Part shown: positions 6,854 to 14,169 of the stretch, piece after piece | Layout of the letters: the number at the start of each line of letters is the position of its first letter | How positions within the stretch are numbered: position 1 is the first letter of the stretch | Assembly (NCBI GenBank): GCA_938044045.1 | Contig: CALIQN010000085.1 | Coordinates: forward strand, 1-14,366 | Length of the DNA: 14,366 bases | DNA from: an uncultured Peptococcaceae bacterium | Lineage (GTDB): Bacteria; Bacillota; Peptococcia; Peptococcales; Peptococcaceae | Reading direction: 5' to 3' | Made by a program: the position numbers and the translations under genes | Notes under the pieces: generated by a model | Databases searched by the model: none | Seen by the model: only the letters and a program-made list of their open reading frames with translations | What the model was told of the DNA's origin: nothing

Positions 6854-8219
6854 CTGAAATAACGCCACCTATGACTAGGTTCTCTATGCGCATTGTTGGT
6901 TGCGCATCAGCGACTGGTGCCCCTTGTCCCCCTTTGCCACAAACACCAATTCCAAAGCCTAAGTCAGAGCCTACTTGACTCACATCTCGAAGGCTCTTTG
7001 GTCCATTGCCTGCAAGGGTTGCACCACGAACCGCATGACTAATTTCCCCATTATTAATCCAATAACCCTCACTCACATCAAATACATAGTCTCCACTAAG
7101 GACATCAACCTGTCCGCCACCCATCTTAGTGACCAAAAGACCCTCTTTAACACCTTTGATAATATCTTCTGCTTGTTCATTACCTGGTTTGATGTAGGTC
7201 GTTGTCATTCTTGTTTGTGGTTTATGACGATAACTTTCACGTCTACCATTTCCTGTTTGTGCCCAATTGGTTTTTTTGCTTGTGTGTAAATCACACATGT
7301 ATCGCTTTAAAATCCCATGGTCAATTAAAACATTTTCTTGGGTCTTATAGCCTTCATCATCATAATAGCTTGTTCCAAAACGAGAGGCCATTGCACCATC
7401 ATCTATGACACTTATTTCTGGACTAGCCACTTCTGTTTCTAGTTTATCCTTATAAGCTGAGATTCCCCTTTCTACTAAGTCAGCCTCCAAACCATGACCA
7501 CAAGCTTCATGTACCATCGTGCCTCCAGCACTACTCGCCATAACTACCGGTAGTCTACCACCCTTACATGGCATAGCTGAGAGTAAATTACTACCATGAT
7601 GATAAGCTTCTTCACACAAACCATTAAAATCTTTTTCCATAAAAAGATTGCCTTCACCAGTCACACCATAAGAAGCATAGCCTGTTTGAACATCACCATC
7701 TTTGTCTAAAATGACCCTCGCATTTGCTCGACGACGATAGCGCTCATCTTCCACATAACAGCCCTCTGTATTTGCAATGGTAACTTTTTGATGAACATCA
7801 CTAATTGATAAACTACTTTGCTTGACATTTTCTTTTTCACTCAAACATTGATCGCCCATTTTAAGCCAGTTCACCTGATCATCTAACGAAAAATGCTCTA
7901 CCTCATCAAACTTTTCTGCTACTGCCTTATCTTGAGCCAATATGACGGAATTTCCCTTGCCTTGAACGCTTTCTCCTACTCTCTTGGCTAGGCTTAAAAT
8001 GGCTTCTTTCTCTAAGTCATTGGTATAACCATAGGCGCTTTCTTTACCATTCAGTACTCTTATCCCAATACCAGTATCTGTATTTTGATAGATATCTTCC
8101 ACTTTACTATTTTCAAAAATAGTTGCGACACTAGTTTTTTCTTCCATATAGACTTCTACAAACTCAGCACCCATGCCTGTTGCTTGATCAAAAATTGATT
8201 CAATCAGTCTTCTTTCCAC
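6834..8219 (-). CDS. tldD: TldD metalloprotease subunit
   Basis: A 461-aa zinc protease subunit, partner of the TldE-like protein encoded two genes on. The zinc motif HEACGH is at 237-242 (H237, E238, H242) in GGTMVHEACGHGLEAD, and the third ligand is C427 in GVCGKGGQ. The substrate-channel motifs TGNGRRESYRH (322-332) and VRGATLAGNGP (397-407) are intact. The start is GTG at 8219, preceded by AGGAGG (8227-8232) with 7-nt spacing. It is 16 nt after the PilO-like gene, and its end overlaps the GspK/PilX-like gene. The family acts on unfolded peptides; the substrate here is unknown. Placement inside a pilus operon is unusual. Confidence 0.96.
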   Translation of the reverse strand: MERRLIESIFDQATGMGAEFVEVYMEEKTSVATIFENSKVEDIYQNTDTGIGIRVLNGKESAYGYTNDLEKEAILSLAKRVGESVQGKGNSVILAQDKAVAEKFDEVEHFSLDDQVNWLKMGDQCLSEKENVKQSSLSISDVHQKVTIANTEGCYVEDERYRRRANARVILDKDGDVQTGYASYGVTGEGNLFMEKDFNGLCEEAYHHGSNLLSAMPCKGGRLPVVMASSAGGTMVHEACGHGLEADLVERGISAYKDKLETEVASPEISVIDDGAMASRFGTSYYDDEGYKTQENVLIDHGILKRYMCDLHTSKKTNWAQTGNGRRESYRHKPQTRMTTTYIKPGNEQAEDIIKGVKEGLLVTKMGGGQVDVLSGDYVFDVSEGYWINNGEISHAVRGATLAGNGPKSLRDVSQVGSDLGFGIGVCGKGGQGAPVADAQPTMRIENLVIGGVISDDEIIS

Positions 8220-8226
8220 AGCTTAT

Positions 8227-8232
8227 CCTCCT
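8227..8232 (-). promoter_or_regulatory. RBS supporting the GTG start of tldD
   Basis: Perfect AGGAGG on the minus strand, 7 nt before the GTG at 8219 and just after the TAG stop of the preceding gene (8236-8238). Confidence 0.75.
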
Positions 8233-8235
8233 TGA

Positions 8236-8604
8236 CTAAAAGCACACCACTAAAGTGGCTAATTTATTGGTCTCGACACCAAGCTCAAAGCTTGTTATCG
8301 CACTAGGTAAAATTTTCTCTACAGAAAGCATAAAATCCTCAAGTTGTTCCTTGCTTCCTTCAAATTCATACATACGATTCGCATCCTTATCATAGCGCTT
8401 AAGGACAAGTTTATGCAAACGTGACATACTTAAAACCCCATCATAAACTTCTTGATCTGTATAAGTCTTCTCATTTTGAACTTCACTAATGGATGATGGT
8501 GGTACTTCAAAAAGTGTAGACTGATACATCGTGATACAAAATTCTATTGCAAGTAAACTCATGGCAATAATTAAAGCATAAATAAAGACTGGTCTAACTT
8601 TCAT
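8236..8604 (-). CDS. PilO/GspM-like bitopic protein
   Basis: A 122-aa protein with a short N-terminal cytosolic end, one transmembrane helix (about 7-25, VFIYALIIAMSLLAIEFC), a short linker and a C-terminal alpha/beta domain of about 75 residues. The domain contains a helix and a strand pattern (EGSKEQLEDFMLSVEKIL, then SFELGVETNKLATLVV) consistent with the ferredoxin-like fold of PilO/GspM. The assignment rests on topology, size and position directly after a GspL/PilN-like gene, not on a strong motif. It is shorter than usual PilO proteins and lacks the coiled coil. The ATG at 8604 is 3 nt after the preceding stop with AAAGGGG in front. It probably pairs with the GspL-like protein to align the pilus machine. 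Confidence 0.6.
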   Translation of the reverse strand: MKVRPVFIYALIIAMSLLAIEFCITMYQSTLFEVPPSSISEVQNEKTYTDQEVYDGVLSMSRLHKLVLKRYDKDANRMYEFEGSKEQLEDFMLSVEKILPSAITSFELGVETNKLATLVVCF

Positions 8605-8607
8605 ACG

Positions 8608-9555
8608 CTACCCCTTTATTTGAAAGCTTATTTGGATATGATAGCCCTTATTCTCTACCTGGTCAATGTGTTCTAAAACAACAGCTTTAAGGTGTTTTTT
8701 CTTGTTCAATACATCAAGAAAATCATCTAGTTGTTTAAGATCTGATAGAAAAAACTCTAACGTTCCACTTTGACCCTTTATTTGAAGTATATAAGAACTA
8801 AATTGTAAGGCTTTTAACTCTGTAATTGCTTCTGTATAAGAAATTTCCGGTTGGATAATGGCCTCCCTTCTTTGACTATCATCCGTATCTAGGGTTTGAT
8901 TGCCCTCAAGATAATAATAAACACCTAAAGAAAATGGTAAAATGACTAGCATGAAAAAGGTCAAAAAATAGGTTTTAGCTCGTTTACCTTTTACAGAAAC
9001 TATTTCACTAGAATTAAGACGTATCTTAAACGCCTCACCTGGCTTATCTTTTCTCTCAACTTGATGAAAATGTTCTCCAGCCACTAAATCAATCTGATGT
9101 TCCTCATAAAACCGATCAAGTAATACTTTTTGGTAAGATGCCAGAGCTAGATCTATAGGCAAAAGCTCAAATGCTACCACCTGACCATAAAGTACAACCA
9201 TACTCAAAATGCCACTTTCTACATCGACAAAGAAATGTATTAAACTATCTTTAGGCGCAAGATAGGCATATGATTCTGCTAAATAATAATGCTCATGGAT
9301 AACTTCACTGATACCTTCCATCTGTATTTGAGTAATCGCTTCATCCTCTAAAAGCCATACTAAAACATAATCATTCCTTTCAAATAGACTAAATACTCGA
9401 TAAGTAAATTTACAGTCTTTTGAATAACCCCTCATGATAAGTGCTAATCTTAAACTCTCCTCTGCCTTATCCTCCTGCTCAGGTAGAATAATTTTAAAAA
9501 ATAAAAATGTCCCAATATTACTATAGGATACCGTTTTAGAATTTTCTTTGGCCAT
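8608..9555 (-). CDS. GspL/PilN-like inner-membrane assembly protein
   Basis: A 315-aa bitopic protein. A cytosolic domain of about 190 residues comes first, with alternating strands (SLIHFFVDVESGILSMVVLYGQ, 104-125) suggestive of a degenerate actin-like (PilM/GspL) fold. There is a transmembrane helix at about 195-216 and a C-terminal domain (about 235-315) with a beta-alpha-beta pattern (YILQIKGQSGTLEFFLSDLKQLDDFLDVL) like the ferredoxin fold of PilN and GspL. A cytosolic part fused to a PilN-like part is the GspL architecture. It would link the ATPase to the pseudopilus assembly site. The ATG shares one base with the stop of the preceding prepilin (TGATG), and GGGAGG lies 11 nt upstream. 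Assignment is by architecture and context. Confidence 0.6.
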   Translation of the reverse strand: MAKENSKTVSYSNIGTFLFFKIILPEQEDKAEESLRLALIMRGYSKDCKFTYRVFSLFERNDYVLVWLLEDEAITQIQMEGISEVIHEHYYLAESYAYLAPKDSLIHFFVDVESGILSMVVLYGQVVAFELLPIDLALASYQKVLLDRFYEEHQIDLVAGEHFHQVERKDKPGEAFKIRLNSSEIVSVKGKRAKTYFLTFFMLVILPFSLGVYYYLEGNQTLDTDDSQRREAIIQPEISYTEAITELKALQFSSYILQIKGQSGTLEFFLSDLKQLDDFLDVLNKKKHLKAVVLEHIDQVENKGYHIQISFQIKG

Positions 9556-10136
9556 CAGCCACTATCCCTCCCTTTCAAGGGCCTAATGATCACTTTATTC
9601 ATCAGTACATAATCTTGTTTTCTTGTTTTAGTACGAATAGACACCTCAATTTTTTCTACTAACTTGTCTTGAGCGTCGCCATATGTTATTAAAACTCCCT
9701 TATCATCATAATACTTAAATGCTAAGTCGTAGGGATTGGCACCAAAATAATAAACGACAGGTTGTTTGATGCCATTTTCAACTCGCACCAAACCAAATCT
9801 TGGCACCTCATAGTCTTTTGCCATCTCTTGCCTGAAAACATCTAATTCGTAAGAAACCTGCCTAACTTCCTTTTGCACTTTCCCAAAATGTTCATTATAC
9901 CTTGGTAAATCAAAAGTAACCTTGTTAGGACCTAGAAAAATAAATGTTTCAGCCAAACTAAGATCTTTTGAAAGTTCGTCTAAACCCAAATTTTGCTCTA
10001 AACTTACCATACCTTTAAGTTTCGTTTCTTCTACCAAAAGCCTTGAATTTCTCTGATAAAGACCTAATAAAGAAATCACAAGCGAAAAAATCACAAGGCC
10101 AATTAACGCTTCAACTAATGTAAAACCTTTTTTCAT
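9555..10136 (-). CDS. Prepilin-like protein, PilW/GspJ/ComGF type
   Basis: A 193-aa minor pilin. It has a four-residue leader followed by the class III prepilin site MKKG|FTLVEALIGL, with G-1, F+1 and E+5, and a hydrophobic helix to about residue 26. The rest is a globular domain with alternating strands, among them VYYFGANPYDLAFKYYDDKG near 128-147. Size and position as the last of four consecutive prepilins match GspJ/PilW or ComGF. It would be cleaved and N-methylated by a prepilin peptidase not present in the window. The ATG at 10136 is one nt after the previous stop, and AGGAGG (encoding the two arginines at the end of the previous protein) supplies the ribosome site. Confidence 0.85.
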   Translation of the reverse strand: MKKGFTLVEALIGLVIFSLVISLLGLYQRNSRLLVEETKLKGMVSLEQNLGLDELSKDLSLAETFIFLGPNKVTFDLPRYNEHFGKVQKEVRQVSYELDVFRQEMAKDYEVPRFGLVRVENGIKQPVVYYFGANPYDLAFKYYDDKGVLITYGDAQDKLVEKIEVSIRTKTRKQDYVLMNKVIIRPLKGRDSG

Positions 10137-10137
10137 G

Positions 10138-10470
10138 TTAAAGCCTCCTATAGAAATACAGGATTTCTTGTGAGGGTGATTTTACAATGAGGCGTTGATA
10201 GGTAATACCATCTTGATCAATCCATTCTTTTTGGTAGGTCCATTTTTGATAGGGTGGCATAAAATGACCAAAATGGCGATCTAAGAGAAAAATTTCATCA
10301 ACAGCATTTGTAATCCCTTCCAACTCCTGACGATAATGATTTTGATAGACTGCAAAATTTAAGCACTTAAATAAACTGAGAAAAACGACAGATAAGATTG
10401 CTAAGGTTATAACACTTTCAATTAATGATAAACCCTGCCATCTCTTAGAAATGAGCTTAAATGTTTTCAT
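10138..10470 (-). CDS. Prepilin-like protein, PilV/GspI/ComGE type
   Basis: A 110-aa minor pilin. A 13-residue basic leader ends at WQG, and cleavage WQG|LSLIESVITLAIL gives L+1 and E+5. The hydrophobic helix (about 14-35) is followed by a short soluble domain with few landmarks (RHFGHFMPPYQKWTYQKEW). The small size and position after the FimT-like gene suggest PilV/GspI or ComGE. The start chosen is the ATG at 10470, which has GGTGAG upstream and overlaps the previous gene by 14 nt. A GTG three codons earlier is an alternative. The end codes for YRRL, with both arginine codons forming the next gene's Shine-Dalgarno. Confidence 0.82.
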   Translation of the reverse strand: MKTFKLISKRWQGLSLIESVITLAILSVVFLSLFKCLNFAVYQNHYRQELEGITNAVDEIFLLDRHFGHFMPPYQKWTYQKEWIDQDGITYQRLIVKSPSQEILYFYRRL

Positions 10471-10906
10471 CCTTATCACTCACCCTTATTCGACCCGTTT
10501 GTGCAACCACAATATATTTTTTTGTTTTTTTGCCTTGTAAACAAAAGGTATTACCTATCGTTGTCCCATTAGAAAAAAACAAAATGTTAGCATTATCTTT
10601 ACCACTTAAAGCAAGCCTATCATCTATCTTGACTTCCTGTAAACATTTCATTTGGTGATCTAAAATACGATAACAATTTTTGGAATAAATTTTTATCTGA
10701 ATGGTTTTACCTCTCGCCTCTGCCAAAGATCGTGCATAAAAACAATCACTCAACAACTGCTCGCTTGTATTTTTTAAAATTTGATAGTCCTGTAAGTTGG
10801 TAAATTTTAGTAAGACAAGACCACAAAGTATCATGATAATTGTTAAAACAGTCAATAACTCAACATAAGTAAAGCCACTAGACTTGTATCTTTGCCTCTC
10901 TCCCAT
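10457..10906 (-). CDS. Prepilin-like protein, GspH/FimT/ComGD type
   Basis: A 149-aa pseudopilin. The leader MGERQRYKSSG is cut before FTYVELLTVLTIIMIL (G-1, F+1, E+5). The GspH/FimT pattern follows: a helix with LSDCFYARSLAEARGKTIQI (about 45-65), corresponding to the conserved ARS-A...G segment, then a beta domain ending with YIVVAQTGRIRV near the C-terminus. Several cysteines are present (about residues 48, 73, 83 and 117), enough for disulfides outside the membrane. The ATG at 10906 overlaps the preceding pilin gene by 29 nt. The GTG just before it is less likely. Confidence 0.85.
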   Translation of the reverse strand: MGERQRYKSSGFTYVELLTVLTIIMILCGLVLLKFTNLQDYQILKNTSEQLLSDCFYARSLAEARGKTIQIKIYSKNCYRILDHQMKCLQEVKIDDRLALSGKDNANILFFSNGTTIGNTFCLQGKKTKKYIVVAQTGRIRVSDKDENI

Positions 10907-11240
10907 CACGATAAGTGTACACCCCTTTACTAGATACTAAAATGACTATAATTTTCTCATCCTGTACACTAATTTGATAACGATAGCCCTTCTTATCAGG
11001 TAAAATTTCTGACAAAAATCCACTGGAAACGAGCTTTTCTTGTGTAATAACGCCATCATCAGGAAAAGCTAAATGATAAGCTTTGGCAGAACTAGATAAG
11101 AGTACCAATTCATTTTCAATACCCTTGTCACGTTCAACACCATACAAACTTGAAAGAGATAAGCTAATAGTACTCGCCAAAATAATAATTAGCGTAATGA
11201 CCGTAATAGATTCAATAAGTGTAAATCCCTCTTGTTTCAC
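10878..11240 (-). CDS. Major-type prepilin, ComGC/GspG-like
   Basis: A 120-aa pilin. The leader is only MKQEG, followed by the textbook site FTLIESITVITLIIIL (F+1, E+5), a hydrophobic helix to about residue 28 and a compact C-terminal domain ending in a two-strand hairpin (YRYQISVQDEKIIVILVSSKGVYTY). First position after the platform gene is where ComGC or GspG, the main filament subunit, normally lies. The start is the GTG at 11240, because AGGAGG at 11247-11252 is 6 nt upstream. Two ATGs further upstream would add a run inside the platform gene and lengthen the leader. The ribosome site overlaps the stop of the platform gene (TAGGAGG). Confidence 0.88.
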   Translation of the reverse strand: MKQEGFTLIESITVITLIIILASTISLSLSSLYGVERDKGIENELVLLSSSAKAYHLAFPDDGVITQEKLVSSGFLSEILPDKKGYRYQISVQDEKIIVILVSSKGVYTYRDGREAKIQV

Positions 11241-11246
11241 AAACTG

Positions 11247-11252
11247 CCTCCT
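11247..11252 (-). promoter_or_regulatory. RBS overlapping a stop codon, sets the pilin GTG start
   Basis: AGGAGG shares two bases with the TAG stop (11251-11253) of the platform protein gene and is 6 nt before the GTG at 11240. Ribosomes finishing the platform protein would be placed to start the main pilin. Confidence 0.8.
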
Positions 11253-12471
11253 ATACCTTAAAAAAGTTTTCATAAGAGTCAATAATAGGCACATAAAATG
11301 CTACTGCCAAAAATAATACTGCTAAACCTAAAATAATAATCATTGCTGGTTCGACAAGTTTAATAAGCATCCTGAGCTTTTGCCGTTGTAATTTTTCATA
11401 ATAATTGGACAAAAAAATCAAGGCTTCTGATAACTTTCCACTTTTCTCAGCGAGAAGTAACATCTGATAAGAACTTTTGGGAATGAAAAATGCATTTTCA
11501 AAGGCTTTCATCATACCCTCTCCAGAAAGAACTTTTTCTTTTGCCTTTCTAATCACCTTGAGATAATTTGGATTCTTTCCACTTGATTCCAAAATAGAAA
11601 AGGCTACAACTGCGGAAACCCCACTATCCAGTAAAATAGATAAAGAACGTGAGAAAGGGATAAAGTAATACAAATTTCTTAATAAGGCTAAGGAAGGTAT
11701 GCGTTCAAGAAGGCTACTGAAATACTGTCTTAATCTTGTTCTAATCCTTTTATAGTCTCTCTTTAAAATCACTACACTTAAACAAACAAATAAGAGTATT
11801 AGCCACTTCATATTTTTTATCCCCTTAGTCACCATAAGAAGAAGTGCTAGACTCTTAGGTATTGCTATGCCAAACTCTCTATACGCCTCTTCTAACATTG
11901 GTACAAAATAAAATGCTAAAAGGAAGAAAAAAACACTCAAAAGTCCAAAAAGTAAAATTGGATAAGCCAATTGCCCCTTCAAATCTCTTTTAAAGGCAGT
12001 CTCCTTTTCTAAATAGTCAGCAATATCCCCTAGTATGTTGTCTAATTTGCCCTCAACTTCACCCAATAATAGCCATTCTTTTACGAGTTCAGGCAAGTCA
12101 TAAGTGCTTAACCGTATACTTTCAGAAAATGAGAAACCTCTCGATAAAAAACTAATGATTTCTGTGTTAAATTGTTGCATATTTTTATGTTGAATTTCTT
12201 CAGCTTGTAACTTCATTGCCTCTATCAAGCTAATTCCACTTTTTAGCGCAAATGCTAACTGTCTAAAAAAGAAAATAAGCTCTTGCTCAGGCAACTTATA
12301 CTGCATAGAAAAAAGGAGTGTTTGCCATCCTCTTTCTCGTTTTAAACTGGCAACATATAAGCCCATCACGCTTAATTTCTGGTAAGCATCTTTTTCACTG
12401 GTCGCTATAATTTTTGTCTGATAAAACTGTCTTTTTTCATCATAAGCTTCATATTTATAGTAACTTTTCAT
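11251..12471 (-). CDS. Type IV pilus/type II secretion platform protein, GspF/PilC/ComGB type
   Basis: A 406-aa polytopic inner-membrane protein around which the filament is assembled. The N-terminal segment (YYKYEAYDEKRQFYQTKIIA) is the usual GspF start. Two T2SF helical repeats follow (about 65-190 and 268-395), each opening with the FFRQLAFALKSGISL-type motif (69-82, and SRSLSILLDSGVSA at 274-287). Transmembrane helices lie at about 168-192, 206-236 and 372-395. AEKSGKLSEAL (341-351) is the conserved GE/GKL turn of the second repeat, matching GEVEGKLDNIL (137-147) in the first. Full length. The ATG at 12471 is 9 nt after the ATPase stop, which is read through by the site TGAGGT. Confidence 0.94.
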   Translation of the reverse strand: MKSYYKYEAYDEKRQFYQTKIIATSEKDAYQKLSVMGLYVASLKRERGWQTLLFSMQYKLPEQELIFFFRQLAFALKSGISLIEAMKLQAEEIQHKNMQQFNTEIISFLSRGFSFSESIRLSTYDLPELVKEWLLLGEVEGKLDNILGDIADYLEKETAFKRDLKGQLAYPILLFGLLSVFFFLLAFYFVPMLEEAYREFGIAIPKSLALLLMVTKGIKNMKWLILLFVCLSVVILKRDYKRIRTRLRQYFSSLLERIPSLALLRNLYYFIPFSRSLSILLDSGVSAVVAFSILESSGKNPNYLKVIRKAKEKVLSGEGMMKAFENAFFIPKSSYQMLLLAEKSGKLSEALIFLSNYYEKLQRQKLRMLIKLVEPAMIIILGLAVLFLAVAFYVPIIDSYENFFKV

Positions 12472-12480
12472 CTTACTACC

Positions 12481-13974
12481 TCATAGATATTGCCCAACTT
12501 CTTCCCAAGTGGTGACACCTTTTTCTACCTTAGCTTTTGCATCCTCTTTTAGAGTATATAATTCTTCCTTAGTGATTAATCTACTAAGCTTTTCTTTACT
12601 GATATTGCCTAGGCTGATGCTCTCTTTTGTTTCATCTTCTAAAAACCAAGTTTCAAATAAGCCTATCCTGTCATAGTACCCACTACCATGACATAAAGGA
12701 CAAAAGCTGTCCTCTTCATGCTTACAAGATCTTCTGACCAATCTCTGATTGATCACAAGACGAAGTACTGAAGCGAGCATTTCACTATCAGCACCCATAT
12801 TAATTAAGCGAGGTATGGCACCAATGGCTGATGAAGTGTGTAAGGTAGCATAAACCAAATGACCTGTAAGTGCAGCCTTAAGTGCAATATCTAAGGTTTC
12901 ACTATCTCTTAATTCTCCAATGGCAATAATATCTGGATCTTGTCTTAAAATCCCCCTTAGCCCTGAAGCAAAATCCACTTGAGCTTTTTTATTCACCTCT
13001 ACTTGAAAAAAGCTAGCCACTTGGGTTTCTACAGGATCTTCAATGGTAAAAATGGATTGTTCCTCTTGAAGATGTCTTCTTAACAAGGTATAAAGCAAAG
13101 TTGATTTGCCACTATTTGTTGGTCCTGTGATAAGGATAAGACCTTGTTTTTTCTTAGTGCTTTGAAGAATTGTTTCAATCTGACTTTCTCTTAACCCTAA
13201 GGTGCTCATATCCCAAAAACGTTCTTTCTGAGGTAAAATTCGAATCACCATTTTTTCATAATGCAAAAGACCAAGTGTTGCTAAGCGAAAATGATAACAA
13301 ACTTCATTAACCCATGCCTTAAAATGGCCATCTTGTGGTCTTCTTTTTTCTACTAAGTCCATATTGGCACTAACTTTTAATCGATTGATTGCTAAAGTAT
13401 GTAAATGCATAGGCAGTTGCCAAAGAGGTGTTAACATTCCATCCACACGAAGTCTAATAATGAATTTATCTTCTGAAATATCAAGATGAATATCTGTTGC
13501 ACGCCTACTAATCGCACTGCAAAATAAAGTCTCAATAAAATCAGCTACCGACTCATATTTTTCATGAAAACGAAAAAAAGCATCCCCTTCAGCCACCGTA
13601 TCAATACGAAGATCTGAAAGTGATGCCAGCGCACGATATTGCCACAAGTTTTCCAAATACGTGCGTTCTATATAGTAGCTCACCATATCATTCTTAGCAG
13701 GATAGGTATAGCAACGCTTATCACCAATTAAAATATAACCCTCTTGATCCAACATTTCTCTATTTTTAGTATCTGGAGGAGGAATCAAATCATCCTCTAA
13801 ATAAGGACATCCAAAAAATGTCAGAAATGCATTTTTCCAAACTGATGGCCGGATGCCTTTACTTTTCATTTCTTCAATAATGTTCTGTTCATTGTCAAGC
13901 TCATTTGAAAAAGCCTCTTTGCTTAAGATGCCTTTATCAAATAAATACTGATACCAAGCCTGTGATTTAAACAA
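12481..13974 (-). CDS. Type IV pilus/type II secretion assembly ATPase, GspE/PilB/ComGA type
   Basis: A 497-aa cytosolic hexameric ATPase driving filament extension. The N-terminal domain is about 30-130. The catalytic part has Walker A GPTNSGKST (284-292), Asp box TIEDPVE (310-316), Walker B DIIAIGELRD (348-357) and His box GHLVYATLHT (371-380). The zinc-binding region is atypical: C417 and H419 in CKH, then C425 and C428 in CPLC, instead of four cysteines in two CxxC pairs. A PPP motif lies at 65-67. The start is TTG at 13974, since in-frame TGA and TAG lie just upstream and AGGGGG is 8 nt away; the next Met is residue 36. No PilT-type gene is nearby. Confidence 0.95.
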   Translation of the reverse strand: MFKSQAWYQYLFDKGILSKEAFSNELDNEQNIIEEMKSKGIRPSVWKNAFLTFFGCPYLEDDLIPPPDTKNREMLDQEGYILIGDKRCYTYPAKNDMVSYYIERTYLENLWQYRALASLSDLRIDTVAEGDAFFRFHEKYESVADFIETLFCSAISRRATDIHLDISEDKFIIRLRVDGMLTPLWQLPMHLHTLAINRLKVSANMDLVEKRRPQDGHFKAWVNEVCYHFRLATLGLLHYEKMVIRILPQKERFWDMSTLGLRESQIETILQSTKKKQGLILITGPTNSGKSTLLYTLLRRHLQEEQSIFTIEDPVETQVASFFQVEVNKKAQVDFASGLRGILRQDPDIIAIGELRDSETLDIALKAALTGHLVYATLHTSSAIGAIPRLINMGADSEMLASVLRLVINQRLVRRSCKHEEDSFCPLCHGSGYYDRIGLFETWFLEDETKESISLGNISKEKLSRLITKEELYTLKEDAKAKVEKGVTTWEEVGQYL

Positions 13975-13982
13975 TGCTTTTT

Positions 13983-13988
13983 CCCCCT
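13983..13988 (-). promoter_or_regulatory. RBS for the TTG start of the ATPase
   Basis: AGGGGG on the minus strand, 8 nt before TTG at 13974. No ATG or GTG is available in frame between it and the upstream in-frame stops. Confidence 0.65.
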
Positions 13989-14014
13989 ATCAGCTGCTAA
14001 ATTTATAAGGTTTA

Positions 14015-14167
14015 TTATTCTTTCTCTTTTAGTAAGCTATCTGAAAATATGATCGCTATCACCGCCAAAATCAAAGCAAAAATACCCTTACCAGTTTTCT
14101 TTTTCATTTCCAATTTTTTTTGTTTTAAATAAACTTTTCTAATCTCACTTGAAAAAGACTTTGCCAT
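14015..14167 (-). CDS. Small 50-aa single-pass membrane protein
   Basis: Not recognised. The 50 codons encode a Ser/Lys-rich, strongly basic N-terminal half (MAKSFSSEIRKVYLKQKKLE then MKKKTGKG), a hydrophobic helix at about 29-42 (IFALILAVIAIIFS) and a short charged end. The N-in membrane topology is predicted from the positive charges. The ATG at 14167 follows the smpB stop by 2 nt, and the ribosome site GGGGAG lies inside the last smpB codons with 7-nt spacing, so translation is coupled. It stands 40 nt before the ATPase gene. It could be an accessory of the pilus machine or unrelated; the strong ribosome site and membrane helix favour a real gene. Confidence 0.65.
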   Translation of the reverse strand: MAKSFSSEIRKVYLKQKKLEMKKKTGKGIFALILAVIAIIFSDSLLKEKE

Positions 14168-14169
14168 AA

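Noticed and set aside
6975..7408. Two plus-strand frames opposite tldD
   Set aside because: Antisense shadows lying over the conserved catalytic region of TldD; no family features.
8236..13974. Complete type II secretion system
   Set aside because: No secretin, GspC or peptidase gene is present, and the gene order is closer to comG; only the shared filament core can be claimed.
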